Below the pieces are notes generated by a model. The model saw only the letters and a list, made by a program, of their open reading frames with translations. It ran no database searches and was not told the origin of the DNA. A program made the position numbers and the translations under genes. From Liolophura sinensis (taxonomy: Eukaryota > Mollusca > Polyplacophora > Chitonida > Chitonidae): 64,000 nucleotides of DNA. Positions within the stretch are counted from its first letter, which is position 1. Every line of letters begins with the position of its first letter. Below, one piece after another: positions 1-13,200 of the stretch. The stretch is from contig NC_088302.1 of assembly GCF_032854445.1 (NCBI RefSeq), positions 9,111,338 to 9,175,337 on the forward strand, read 5' to 3'.

Positions 1-1955
1 ACATCAGATGTGCACTGATTAGTACACACCATCAACTCCAAACGTTCACTATATCAGATGTCTAATGATTAGTACACACCATCAACTCCAAACGTCCACT
101 ATATCAGATGTCTACTGATCAGCACACACCATCAACTCCAAACGTCCACTACATCAGATGTGTACTGATTAGTACACACCATCAACTCCAAACGTCCACT
201 ACATCAGATGTGTACTGATTAGTAAACACCATCAACTCCAAACGTCCACTATATCAGATGTTTATTAATTAGTACACACCATCAACTCCAAACGTCCACT
301 ACATCAGATGTGCACTGATTAGTACACACCATCAACTCCAAACGTCCACTATATCAGATGTGCACTGATTAGTACACACCGTCAACTCCAAACGTTCACT
401 ATATCAGATGTCTAATAATTAGTACACACCATCAACTCCAAACGTCCACTATATCAGATGCGTACTGATCAGTACACACCATCAACTCCAAACGTCCACT
501 ACATCAGATGTGTACTGATTAGTACACACCATCAACTCCAAACGTCCACTACATCAGATGTGTACTGATTAGTAAACACCATCAACTCCAAACGTCCACT
601 ACATCAGATGTGCACTGATTAGTACACACCATCAACTCCAGACGTCCACTATATCAGATGTCTACTGATTAGTACACACCATCAACCGCAAACGTCCACT
701 ACACCAGATGTGTACTGAATAGTACACACCATCAACTCCAAACGTCCACTATATCAGATGTATACTAATTAGTACACACCATCAACTCCAAACGTCCACT
801 ACATCAGATGTGTACTGATCAGTACACACCATCAACTCCAAACGTCCACTACATCCGATGTGTACTGATTAGTACACACCATCAAATCCAAACGTCCACT
901 ATATCAGATGTCTACTGATTAGTACACACCATCAACTCCAAACGTCCACTACATCAGATGTGTACTGATCAGTACACACCATCAACTCCAAACGTCCACT
1001 ACATCCGATGTGTACTGATTAGTACACACCATCAAATCCAAACGTCCACTATATCAGATGTCTACTGATTAGTACACACCATCAACCGCAAACGTCCACT
1101 ACATCAGATGTGTACTGATTAGTACACACCATCAACTCCAAACGTCCACTATATCAGATGTGTACTGATTAGTACACACCATCAACTCCAAACGCCTACT
1201 ATATCAGATGTCTACTGATTAGTACACACCATCAACTCCAAACGTCCACTACATCAGATGCATACTGATTAGTAAACAACATCAACTCCAAACATCCACT
1301 ATATTAGATGTCTACTAATTAGTACACACCGTCAACTCCAAACGTTCACTATATCTGATTAGTACACACCATCAACTCCAAACGTCCACTATATCAGATG
1401 TATACTAATTAGTACACACCATCAACTCCAAACGTCCACTATATCAGATGTATACTAATTAGTACACACCATCAACTCCAAAAGGCCACTACATCAGATG
1501 CATACTGATTAGTACACACCATCAACTCCAAACGATCACTACATCAGATGTGTACTAATTAGTACACACCATCAACTCCAAACGTCCAATACATCATGTA
1601 CACACCATCAACTCCAAACATCCACTATATCAGATGTGTACTAATTAGTACACACCATCAACTCCAAACGATCACTACATCAGATGTGTACTGATTAGTA
1701 CACACCATCAACTCCAAACGTCCAATACCTCATGTACACACCATCAACTCCAAACATCCACTATATCAGATGTTTACTCATTAGTATACACCATCAAATC
1801 CAAACGTCCACTATATCAGATCTGTACTGATTAGTACACACCATCAACTCCAAACGTCCACTACATCAGATGTGTACTGATTAGTACACACCATCAACTC
1901 CAAACGTCTACTATATCAGATGTGTACTGATTAGTATACACCATGAACTTTAACA
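1..1955. repeat. 50-bp satellite array, about 39 copies, open at the left edge
   Basis: Tandem copies of a 50-bp unit whose most constant part is ATCAACTCCAAACGTCCACT, preceded by a variable block of the form A(C/T)ATCAGATG plus TGTACTGATTAGTACACACC. Copies differ at a few fixed positions (ACAT/ATAT, GATT/GATC, TCAACTCC/TCAAATCC). Short deleted copies occur near 1350, 1590 and 1730. The array starts before the window and decays at about 1955, where the unit runs into unique sequence. Groups of neighbouring variants recur, so there is higher-order structure. No gene is present. Confidence 0.97.
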
Positions 1956-2062
1956 TTTGTGGAATACTAGTTTATTAATTAATTCAACTTTAGCAGCTGG
2001 CTTTATGCTCACTTTAATGCTGAACGCCAATCAAGGAAATCACAGCTTCCTCTTTATCTTGT

Positions 2063-2155
2063 TAAGGCATTAGATGTGACCCGACCCAGGATTGACCCTG
2101 GATCTACCGCCCCAGAAGCGGACGCTCTACCAACTGTGCTATCTGCGCCGGTATG
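2063..2155 (-). repeat. tRNA-like head of a SINE (family 2), truncated
   Basis: Read on the minus strand, this has an A-box-like TAGCACAGTTGG, then GAGCGTCCGCTTC and a paired arm around a B-box-like segment, followed by GGGTCACATC. The same head and linker occur in the fuller copy at about 47880. No SINE body follows it. It is better read as a SINE fragment than as a working tRNA gene, because the arms do not form a clean cloverleaf. Confidence 0.6.
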
Positions 2156-2439
2156 AGGTTACAGAGGAAACTAAATTAATCCAAAAAATAAAGGAAAATA
2201 TTTTTGGACAGTTTTCAGTGGTCTAAATAATGAACGTTACTACATATTTTAGCTTTCTTTTACTTTAAAGTTCAGGTTATATCGATTTAGATATTGATTA
2301 AAATGGACCTATAGATCTTTTCTTACGTCTCTTCGTCATATCTGATGACTTGACTGCTTGTCTTTATATGAGTCACCCTATTTGCTCACTTCACACATTG
2401 CCTTTGGTGGTTTGTGTTTAAAGTTTTCTTGGAAAGTCG

Positions 2440-2885
2440 GCCTCGATAACTCAGTTGTGAGGGGGTCCGCTTCCAGGTCGGTACATTCAAGGACAATCCG
2501 GGGTAGAGTCACACGTAATATCTTAAAAGACGAAGTTGTAGCTCCCTCGCTTGGCGTTCAGCATTAAGGGGATAGTGCAACAAATGGTTGACCCGTATCG
2601 GCTTTCAAAACTTATATCATTTTTCTATGTATATATAGTGGCAGACTATGTTCACTTTAAGGGAATAGTGCAACGACTGGTAGACCTGTGTCAGTATAAT
2701 GGCTCTGGCAGAGCGGCTTACTTTGCCTCCGGTTTCAGTGAAGCAGCACTAGATAAAAGAGCGGCGGAAATCCGTCCTGCAACAAGGAGGCATATTGCAT
2801 GCACTTTCATGACTCCTTCGTCGTGAGATGACTGCAAAATTGTTAAGTACGACATTAAACCCCTAGAACTCACTCACTCACTCTC
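2440..2885 (+). repeat. tRNA-derived SINE (family 2), with an internal insertion or duplication
   Basis: A head with GGTCCGCTTCCAGG is followed by CTCGCTTGGCGTTCAGCAT, GATAGTGCAACAAATGGTTG, GAAGCAGCACTAGATAAAAG and a tail CGTCGTGAGATGACTGCAAA ending in ACTCACTCACTCTC. The copy at about 47880 has the same blocks. Here the segment around GGGATAGTGCAAC occurs twice (about 2567 and 2661), with unrelated AT-rich sequence between, so this copy carries an internal duplication or insertion. Short reading frames through it are by-products of the repeat. Confidence 0.8.
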
Positions 2886-4786
2886 TTGGAAAGTGGTCTT
2901 GCGATTATTTCTTGAATATCAATTATGATGAACGATATGTATCCACCATGTTCAGGGCAGAATACTATGCGTTAAGGTATGTGTGTGTGGAAGTTGGTCA
3001 AATGGACGGAGAATGCCGTACCTGTTACATGAATATGGCCTATATCTTATGATATTCTTGTGCACATATAGCTTAGCGTAGTTTCCTCCCCTGAATAAAT
3101 GAAAAATGTATACAAATGTTTGTTTCGGTGGCAAGATAAGAGTTTTACAACTACAACTATAAACCTGTTTAGATCGAGTCTAGGCATCAAAACGGACATT
3201 CATATACCAATCGTCCAGCAAAAGTGTACGTTCCGGCATAGTAATCGCAACGCCAATTTCCAGAACAACATTCAATACAAACCACCATAGAAGTAAGAAA
3301 ATATATAAGACTGTCATATCAACCTGATTGTCATATTTGTACCTTTCATAAGCACGTTTTCTCTACGCTTCAGGTTTGATGTTCTTATGGTTGAGCCATA
3401 AATTATCATACCACATTCACCTTGTATGTACTGAAAGCTGGCATCATCAAAAAGGCCTGATGAAGATACTTTCTCTATCAGATTCAATTTCTCCGATGTC
3501 ATATTCATCTCCTTTCCAATTTTCCTCTAACAGATTCCACTTTTCCTCTACCAATTTCATTTTTTCTGGCATTTATTCACATGTATTTCACTTAAATTTG
3601 CTATATATGTTGATGTATACTGTTAGATTTGTCCATACGTACTTTACAGCGGGATCTGCCCAATGAACATATCGATGTGTGACTATAGTTTATGTGCATA
3701 AGGATTTAAAATAGTTCGGTGTTTTCTTTACAAGCACTCACATTCCTGTTTCCAACGTAGAGATAATAAAGACACAAATAGCTTTGGAGTCCTGCATGCC
3801 ATTGATAACTTTATTGACGACCCTTTACATGCTTCTTATAGATATGAACACTGTTTCAGACATCTGTAATGTATAGCCTTTGGCGGATAAAATGTACAGC
3901 ATTCGAGAGGATCAGTGCACAAGGCGACATAGCCCACGCTTTGTGATTGGCCTCTAAATTGCCCGGCTGTACACCACCAAAGCGGGTTTCTCTTGGAAAC
4001 AATCTGTTCTCCAGCAAAGTCAAAAAAGCTAACCCCAACGGATTTTTCCTGGCCACTCTAAACTAACTTGACAAAAAGACAATAGTATGATTTATAACCG
4101 CTTCGGCAAGCCAGTCCGAAGGCAAAAATACATGTATATATATATAATTGACAAAAGAGAGACAGCGTTCATTAGGAACTCAGGAAAGTTGCTACAATAA
4201 ATGCCAATTCTAGTAGGTATATATTACTAACTGTTAAATCAATAGCATATAGAAACACGAGTCTGTGTAAGAAAACCAGAGAGATAAAAGAATACAATGT
4301 CGAAATGGTATGCCGGAACTGGGGGTCCAAAAATCCTCTCAGCATCGACTAAAACTAAATCGTAAAATCATGGCACAATTCATTCGCGTTGAGCTAATCC
4401 TGGCGACTCAAGGCCAAATTATCCTTTGATGTAACAAGCTGGTGTCTGCATAGGACAACCAGAATTTGTTTGGTACAAAAGGTTCTCATGCGGATAACTG
4501 TAATTGCAAACTGTATGAAAAGCCGTATATCATGATAGAAAATCTAAATGGCTTTGTGACATTTATGTAAAAACCCTTAAACCACAAAAAAGAGAGGATA
4601 TGTCTGCAGGATGTGTGGATTTTTTAGAACCATCTCTAGGGACAACTATTGAGCATTTCATTTTAAAAAATAGATACATAAAAGCATAGAAAAAGTTTGA
4701 CAGGAAAACAGTGGTAACGGTTGATGAATATATATGTACAGTTCCACTGAACTGTCCAAGACCATATATCAATTACATTTCGTTAT
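2886..4786. other. no gene recognised
   Basis: AT-rich sequence between the SINE and the likely 3' end of the chitin synthase gene. The reading frames here are short and match nothing I know. A minus-strand AATAAA also lies at 3810-3815 and could be a more distal polyadenylation signal for the chitin synthase, but nothing else supports it. Confidence 0.5.
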
Positions 4787-4792
4787 TTTATT
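4787..4792 (-). terminator. candidate polyadenylation signal of the chitin synthase gene
   Basis: TTTATT on the plus strand, so AATAAA in the transcript, about 447 nt after the stop codon. It is the first canonical hexamer I find downstream of the stop, so a 3' UTR of roughly 0.45-0.5 kb is the simplest model. The position is inferred from the hexamer only. Confidence 0.4.
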
Positions 4793-5238
4793 CGAACGTG
4801 TAAAAACATTTTGAATTTTGCAAATCACCAGGATTGCTTGTCATGGAAAAATAACAACAACAACATGAAAGTAAATCCTTTCGAGACGTCTTTCTTTTGA
4901 TTTATAAGAGACCTAACATTAGACAAGATCTTAGCGAGACAGTTTTGGCTCTGCCAACTGTGCTTTTTATCTGGACTAATTCAAAATACAGTGACTTTGA
5001 CGAAATTTTCTCTAAAGAAATAGAATATCTGTTGGACTGACATCAACTGGAAGAGCATGGATTTGTAATTTAACAAGATTACCGAATGGATTAAAAGGAA
5101 AGTATTTTGAAGCACCCTTCAGTCAGCAAATTATCACATGTTTTACGTATATCCTATTACAACTATAAACCCCTTTACCCACATGGAAGACGCTGCATTT
5201 CACTACTCTGTAGCCACAACGTTCACCGCTTCCACCGT

Positions 5239-7295
5239 TCAGGCACGCGGAGTGGACGTTGAGCTCAAAACAGGCAGCGACAGTGCTGAAGAAGCTCGGG
5301 AGGGTCCGGCTTCGACGTCCGTCTCGGGTCGGCTATCTCCGGCGACCGTACCTTCCCTGCTGATGTTGAAGGCGGTAAACAAGGATGGTCGGGAGGTCTG
5401 GGATCCGGAGCGCATGGAGGCTTGTCGGTCCCGTTCTTCCAACTGCATGCGGCGGAACCGACGAATGAACGCCTGCTGTAAGGTGTGGCCCGTCGAGAAG
5501 CCACGCTCGTCGAACACTGCACGCCTCTTCCTGCGCTTCTCTTTCTTGTCCGACATGTTCGACGGGTAGAACTCCTCATCGCTGTGGTACGACGGAGGGA
5601 AGTCGCTTAAGAGAGAATCTGATGGTGCTGACGTCAACGAACTCTCGTACTCTGAATCGTAGTCTGGGAACGGCTCGTTCATGTCGTCGTCTGTTGGGTA
5701 ATCTGGGTCGGGCTCAGGCTCATACTCGATGTCGATCAAACGCTGAAGCCTCCTACTCTTCTCAATTGCATCTCGAGCTACGTCATTGATACCGTGCTTT
5801 TTAGGAAGGAGTGGCACCTCCGTGATGGAGAGCAAATGCAGCAGCGTACCCCATCTGTGAATCAACATGGCCAAAAACTGTGTAATCAGCAAAAGACCGA
5901 AAAGAATCAGGAAGACGAATCCCAATGGTTCCAGGTGGTTTTCTTTTCCCTCCTCCACGTGAGGAATAGCAATGAAAAGACCTTGCACTCGATCGTAGAC
6001 AATAGCCAGTTCCAGAGACAGCACCATCCAAATTACGTTCACCATGAAGAAACCGAATACGACATTGTTACGTAAACTCTTCAGATCCGTGGCGACCTTT
6101 TCCTGGTGAATTTTGTCCTCTTTAATAGGGTGCAGATAACGACTGATCAACTGCCTCCAGAAGTTGTCTTCCAAGTGCTTCAAAGGCCTGCATGGGCCGT
6201 TTCCTACTCTTGGGTACCTTAGCCATGCTGGTCGTCTGGGATCTTCTCTGGGCATACGATCGATTCTCGGAGGTCTAGTTATCGTTGGAATCACCTCAGA
6301 TTTCAAGGTTGGGGTATCTGTCATTACCGATTCTAAATCATCATCGGAACTTTGGATCAGAGCCTTGGTCTTCGTGTCGATGGGAGATGCACCACGCTGT
6401 GCTCTCATTTCCAGAACAAGTTCCTCCAGAAGGATATCAGTTTTGTTCTTCTTAGCTGAAGCTCCAGTCATGTAGCCGTGCAGTTGTTTGAGGAGATCTT
6501 TCATCTCCCGAATGGCGGAATCCAATCCCAGTCTCACCATCAGTCCACTGTTCTTCTTTTTCTGTTCTTTAGCCAGTTGTTCTTGTTGAATTTCTTCTGG
6601 AGATTTCTTCACTGGCATTTCCCTGGTTCCCCATGTGACGATGTTCAAGTTACACAGATAGTAGACCGTAAGGATGAGATAACCAGCCGGGATACAGATC
6701 AGGTACAAGATACCATAACCTATACTCAGCGTTTCCTGTGGGTGCATCAAGGCAGATATCAAGAAAGCACTTGCCAACAGGATCAAGAAAATAGTGTTTG
6801 GACTCGTTGGGCCACCGACGACAGCGTTTGATATTGAGCCCACGATGGCCACGGTCATGATAATGGCATAGACAGCGCTGAGGATTGCCCCGGTGTACAG
6901 CTGGATAATTGTTTTCGTGTAGAGGCATATTATGATGTAAAATACCGGAGGTGCCAGGCCTAACAGGTAAGCCCACCCAATGCCGATATTCAAGACAACA
7001 TTCAGAGAACCAATTATCATGAGCAAGATGGTGGCCGGGCCGAGAATGGTGGATACCATAAACAGGAACTGGTACAGCATATAGAATCGGCTCACATTGT
7101 CATTCAGGCGCACGGTGTTCTTCCAGTCTGAGATCAGATCTATGACGTTAGCCAGTGTGGATGGACCCCATCTACGTCGTTGGTTGAAGAACTCGAAGAA
7201 GGATTCCGGGGCATGGGTTAGAGCATCGGAGGCTGCACAATATTCCACACGGTATCCTTGTTGTAGTAGCAGGGTACATAGCCAACGATCTTCAC
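5239..7295 (-). CDS. exon 29: EDRW and QRRRW motifs, membrane segments, tail and stop
   Basis: 2,057 nt, residues 1709-2393 and TGA at 5241-5239. It starts with [15 protein letters not shown], which holds the catalytic EDR, and [15 protein letters not shown], the processivity motif. About five membrane segments follow, then VTWGTRE (1930-1934), a lysine/glutamate-rich likely coiled coil (about 1939-1984), two more membrane segments (about 2119-2142 and 2165-2188) and an acidic tail with [20 protein letters not shown]. This order is typical of animal chitin synthases. Confidence 0.97.
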
Positions 7296-10200
7296 CTGGA
7301 TGAAAAGAGGAAAAGATAAATTTAATCGAGTGATAAATAGCGTTGAATTTTTTAAATCCTAAAACTGAAATGGATGGCTTATTTGTATCATTTATTCTTT
7401 TAAAGAGTTTAAGTACACACAGTTTTCTCCCATGGGTTTGAGGTTTACATACGTTTCGAAAACCTGTTTTTGTGGACTGATCCTAATGAGCTATCCTACC
7501 TTGATCGTACTGAATGTACTGGGAGGCCTCTGTTGCACGAGTAGCATAAGAACGTACAACATTGTCATCCATCAAGGCTGAACCTCTGAACAAACTGAAG
7601 CATCCAGGAGCGCAAAGTACACAACCAAAGACATGCTCTGCAGCCTTCTGCAGCCAATGACCAATGGCGTATTCAAAGTCCTGATACCAGATTAGAGGTC
7701 CTGAAACAAATTGCAAAAATATTGTTACTTCATAATATTAATTCGCAGTCCCAATCTGTGAAAATCACAGGCCAGTAATAAAGGAATACTAGTTTCTGTA
7801 TGTCCAACACGCTCTCTCTTAACCTGTAAATAGTACACAATCAAAATAAATGTAGCACTAACTAGGCGAAATAAGTTTAGAAAACTAAACACTGCAAATA
7901 TATCGGCTCCCGCGGGTGCTCCTAAGCCTCGTTTCCGTTCATAATGTCTCGTGATCCGAAGTATGTAATCACTAACTTGCGCTTACCAGCAGAGTAATTC
8001 ATTTGTTATCGAAAAGTTATTGAGACATAAAAACATACCAGATCCGATGGGATGGATACGTCCGCAAGCAGCTCCTACTTTCTTGTTTTTCCTCACACGA
8101 TCCATAAGAAGTCTCACAGCGTCCGGTTTGAAATCTACATCTCCGTCGAGAGTGAGAATAAACGTATTCTCGGCCTATGGTACAAAGGTAAGTAATTATT
8201 TAATATCGTTAATTCTGTGGCGAGAAACTAGTACTTGAAAATTTTGAAAAAATAAAGCAGAATAAATTCATTAAAGCTGAAAAGGTCCAGGCTATTAGCA
8301 ATTCAGTTAAACATGAATATATTTACACCCGCTCAAAAAAAGTATATCTCCACTAAAACATCGTTCCCTTTTTGTCCACCCAAAGTTTCTCCTTTTTGAG
8401 ACATACTCTGAGGGGTTTTTTTTATTTCATACTATATCGTTTAGAAGTATTTTCCGATCACTTGTAAATTTTTTCCTAGTGGATTCGGTTTACTTGAAAT
8501 GAGCCCATGTGACCATGAATGCAAAGTGCTACATGTAGCTCTTTTGCTTACTTGAATTTCGGTTTCGTCGTCCATCTGGTGGAAGATGGCGCTCCTGCTG
8601 TAGTGAGCAGCACGTCGGCGACGGCGGAGTTCGGTGGCGGACAGTTTGATGGGAGAGCCTTCATACGGAGAGAAGTTCTTGGCTCCTTCTTCCTTTTGCT
8701 TCCTGTAGTCCTTGATCGCAAAGATTCTGTACCCGAGCAAGTAGTACATGTACATGACCTACAAAGAGGATGTTAACATACATACAGAGACTCTTCACGA
8801 ATATTGTTGAAAATATGTCCAAGTATGTTTATTCGATTTGTGATTCTAGTCTGGTTTAACTTGTAGCGCCCATTGTCGTCTTGCTTGAAACTACAAAACT
8901 CATTTAAGCTTCCAATTAAAAAAATCAGCCCTTTAGTCTAACCAGAAATTGGTCGTCGTCAAAGCCATGTAAACTGTGTCCCGTTTGGAAGAGATAACAG
9001 TCTCATCTGTCATCGGCCGAACAAGTGTTACATATACACCTAACGACTTACAATATGTTGAGGCATATACCTGTAACCACTTGTAATATGTTAGGCATAT
9101 ACCTGTAACCACTTGTAATTTGTGAGACATATACCTGTAACATCTTGTAATATGTGAGGTATATACCTGTAACCACTCGTAATATGTGAGGCATATACAC
9201 GTAACTACTTAACACTGACCTGTGACCACCTCTTCTTGTGACGGATCTTGGTCTTGTCCTTCATATGTACCACCAGTTTAGTCCGTCCAGGGAGACGCCA
9301 TGTTAGCCGCCCTCCATAAGGAGTGACTGTCTTGATGGGAGCCTCCATAAACATGGGCCGTTCGTGAACAGAGCTGTGGGATTAGAAACTACACGAATCA
9401 GACAAAAGCGCTAGAGATGTTTAGGCAGTTGCCCAAGTGTTCAGTACCAAAGATCTTTTCAGCTTTAATGAATGTATTCTGCTTTATGTTTTCAAAATTT
9501 TCAAGTGCTAGTTTCTCGATACAGAATTTACGATATTAAAGTAGGCTGTCATTTTCGAACCGCTCAGCAGAATGAAATGATTAAGCATTAAGAGTCTTTC
9601 AGCATTTTATACATTTTAAAATCACAAAAGAATTTTTTGAGAAAATAACGTTATTAAATAGCAATTCTTCGACCTCGTCCATATGCGTCACCTGGTGCAA
9701 TCTGACTTGTGATAAGAGATTTATCAGAATCTAGTTCTGGTCTAAATAATATTTTTGCTGTAAAATTGTAGAATCCTCCTCATGAAAGCTAAACATTTTC
9801 TATATACAGCATAGAGAGTAAATCAAAGCAGCGATACAGTATGATAATTGGCAAATGATCACACGTAACCGGCGCAATACAGTCTAGTGTCATTTCACAT
9901 CAGTCAGAGTTTTTATTCCAAATGTTCAAGTTAAACATTAAATGTGCTTAAATAGTAGCAAATTACGTACCTGCACGCATCGTTCATGCTTTCGATCAGA
10001 TTAGCTACAAACTGGTTCGGTATCATGACGTCATTGTCGTTCAACTCCATGGCGTCATCGAAGAAAATGTGGGCTGAATGGAATAAATGAAGGTATTGTC
10101 AAAGCGATGTTTCATTATCATGGTCTCTTAAGACATTAAATAAAAGTAGTGTGTGCCTGAACAACTTCACTTCAATTTTTATAACAAGTTGGGCAATTCT

Positions 10201-13200
10201 GTACCGGAGTAATCACTGTTTTATCAGCTAATACAGATTCCTGGATTCTGCAAATCTGGTGTCTTACAGCATTGCACTTAATATACGGATTGATTTATCG
10301 CAGATAACGTCAAAGTTTAATCAAATACTCCCTATTTGATGATGGCTGCAAATGCCCTAGTTATAGTACCTTCAAACTCGTAGTAATCTGGGTCCTTGAT
10401 CTTGTAGTATTTCTGTGCTAGATAACGAGCGCTGTGATCTTGATCCATTCTGAAAGAAAAATCACAGAAATCATATGTAAAGTGAAAATCGCATATAATG
10501 TATTTTTAACAGTATTTTTATTTACTGTTTGACGCTGTCCTTTTTCATTAATATGTCCTCCGCAAAGTATCGAAGGAACATCTTCACTTAAAATCAATGC
10601 AAAACCCACCAGAGCAAGAATCGAACGTGTAATCTCAGTGTTCAGAAACCATATGTGTGACGGGAACGACAATTTTTGCGAAAGGTCCAACGAGACCTCA
10701 ACTGAAAAGTATTTATTTACTTGCCCAGTTTTTTGATCTGCTATGTGATCTTTAAACGATGAACTAAGTAGGCTAAATGACGCAGGATTGTTACAATAAA
10801 TTTATGTATAGTTCTGGTGATATGAATACTATGTTAACTCACCGGAAGAGAGATTTCAGCAACTGAGTCATTTCGTTTTTAGTTTCGTGCCACATTGTTG
10901 CACATGCGTATATCCTGGGGACTATGTCATTGGCCTTGTAGCTTTCGTCTTCGTCTTCCTCGTCCTCACTTGGTTTTAGGGCCAGGTCATTGTCATCTCT
11001 GCGGCGTCTCAGTAATAAGCTCTGTTCCACCAGAGCGGAGCATCGCATAGGAAGCACGAACAATCTGAAATAAACAACAAAGTATATAGATATATATATA
11101 TATACATTTTCACTTTTTAATTCAATTATTCCTCCTGTGCATTTAAGTTTAATTATTAAAGGAATTGATATAAAAAAGTCATTTTTATGCCTTATAAATT
11201 GGGAAACAAAGAAAATGCAGAACATTGCAAGCAAGAAATCCTCACCTCTCCGTTTTGGTCATTCTACCGGAAGCTGGGAACCATATGTGACTGGCAATAA
11301 TCATCTGTGATAACCAAAGCAAACCAAATGCAATGTAATGGAACGGCAGCATGTCTCCCATGATCGCTTTCTCCGGACAGAACCACACGATCAAGTTCAA
11401 GTGACCCGGGATCCAGCGTTCCACCATACACTGAGTAAGGATCACCGCAAGGGTAGCCGGTGTTGCCAGCATCATCGGCATTGCGAAGCCAACGATTTGC
11501 ATACACAGCTTACATGCCATCATTCCGAAGTAAGTGCAGACGACAGTGGCGAACATGAGCGCCCACATCGGCCCATAACCAAGGAAGTGAAGCCGAAGGC
11601 TCTCTTCCACCAAATATGCCTTGTCGTCTTCTGGTGCGGCCGTTGTCGTTGTTGTTGTGTTGAGCGAAATCGGAGCCTGCCTCTTCTGCACAGACTTTAC
11701 CTCTCCACTGGTGGTCGTGACGTTTCCTTCTGAGTGAACAAACAGGGTCAGGTAGAAGTTGTCGAGGAGGAGGTAGGCGAAGATCAGCGTCCACACGATT
11801 TTCCAGAGACTGACAAACATGTAGACCTTCTCCCGACAGGCGTGCAGGTTCTTCTTCCATTTGTTCATTGATATTCGCAACCCACAAAGGTACAGATCCG
11901 AGTCGGCGAAGTTTTCCCAGTATGCCAAAGACACACAGATCAATCCAACGGGGATTTCCCACATGATGGAGTGGAAGCTGAGCCCCGTGGTTGTGGGGTC
12001 ACGTGCAAGAGTGTTGGTGTTGTTTCCGAATGTCTCCGCTTTGATCAGGGCGCTGGTTTTTTCGGAGTGGGACATGGTGAATCCCAGCAGCATCATGACC
12101 GGTATGGCACCCAACTGTATGAGGAAGGCAAAGGCGTTCAGGATGATAAGGAAGAATCGCTTGGGACCTCCGCCTGTTGAGAACTCCCTCATCTTGATCA
12201 ATGTTTTCATGAACGCCGGGAAGACGGCCACACTGGTCAACACCATTAGACCTCGGATCATGTCCACACTCGGCAGAATGCGGAACAGGATCAGAGACAG
12301 GCCAAAAGTGTGTAGTAGCTCCACCGCAAACACCTTAGAACATCAACACACAAAGGAATACAGATTAAGAACGAATGCAGTCTCAAAGTGGCATACTCTT
12401 TCAAAGAGAATGTCAATTGGCCATTCACAGTTAACCATTGTTAAGTGCTCCTTATGCGTAGCTGACTCCAATACTCTGACTTTGAGTTGATATTTTCCAG
12501 TGGAATTAGCGACTTTAAGCACTTTACCAGTTTATGTATCATAGAAGTCTAAAGCCAGGCCGTTAAGATTCGAAGTCATATACGATGCTATATATTCAGT
12601 CAACAGTTAATACCTTCTTCCTGTGATAGCTAATGAGTGCCAAGGGCTTTCATATTGGGTTTAAACTATAATATAATTGAAGGCGTACAGCATGGAGAGT
12701 ACCACCAGAAGACGACCTGAGCAGTGACAACAGTGTGATGGCTGGTAGTTGGTCACACGTAACCGGTAAAATACGGTCGTTACCTCAGTCAGGGTTTTGT
12801 TCTAACTGTTTATGTAAATGTATAAAGCTGTCACACAATACAGCTGTGCCATCAGCCTGAATTTGGGCACTACGATTAACGTATTAAATACTTACAGCAG
12901 TATAAAGCTTAAACGTTGGCCAGGCTTGATTTCCAAACAGTGCCTTAAGAGTGTAGAGTACAAACCAACAGGCGTACGGAAATATCACACAAATCACCAG
13001 TTTTGTCCGCACCACGTTTTGAGGACCATCTCTCTGTAATTAAATGATACATTCATTGAATAAATAAACGTTGAACTGATTGACAGTGTTGTTTTACTGG
13101 GGGTAACACGCGTACAAAAACCAATTCCCAAAGATTGTGAACAGGTAATGGTGACCAGACTCCTTCTTTCCTCACCATGGACAACATATAGTCCTTAGAA

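Noticed and set aside
5138-5569. Plus-strand frame of 143 codons opposite the end of the chitin synthase
   Set aside because: It is antisense to the last exon, whose coding sense is proven by homology and membrane segments. Other frames at 5.2-7.3 and 11.2-12.5 kb are likewise shadows.
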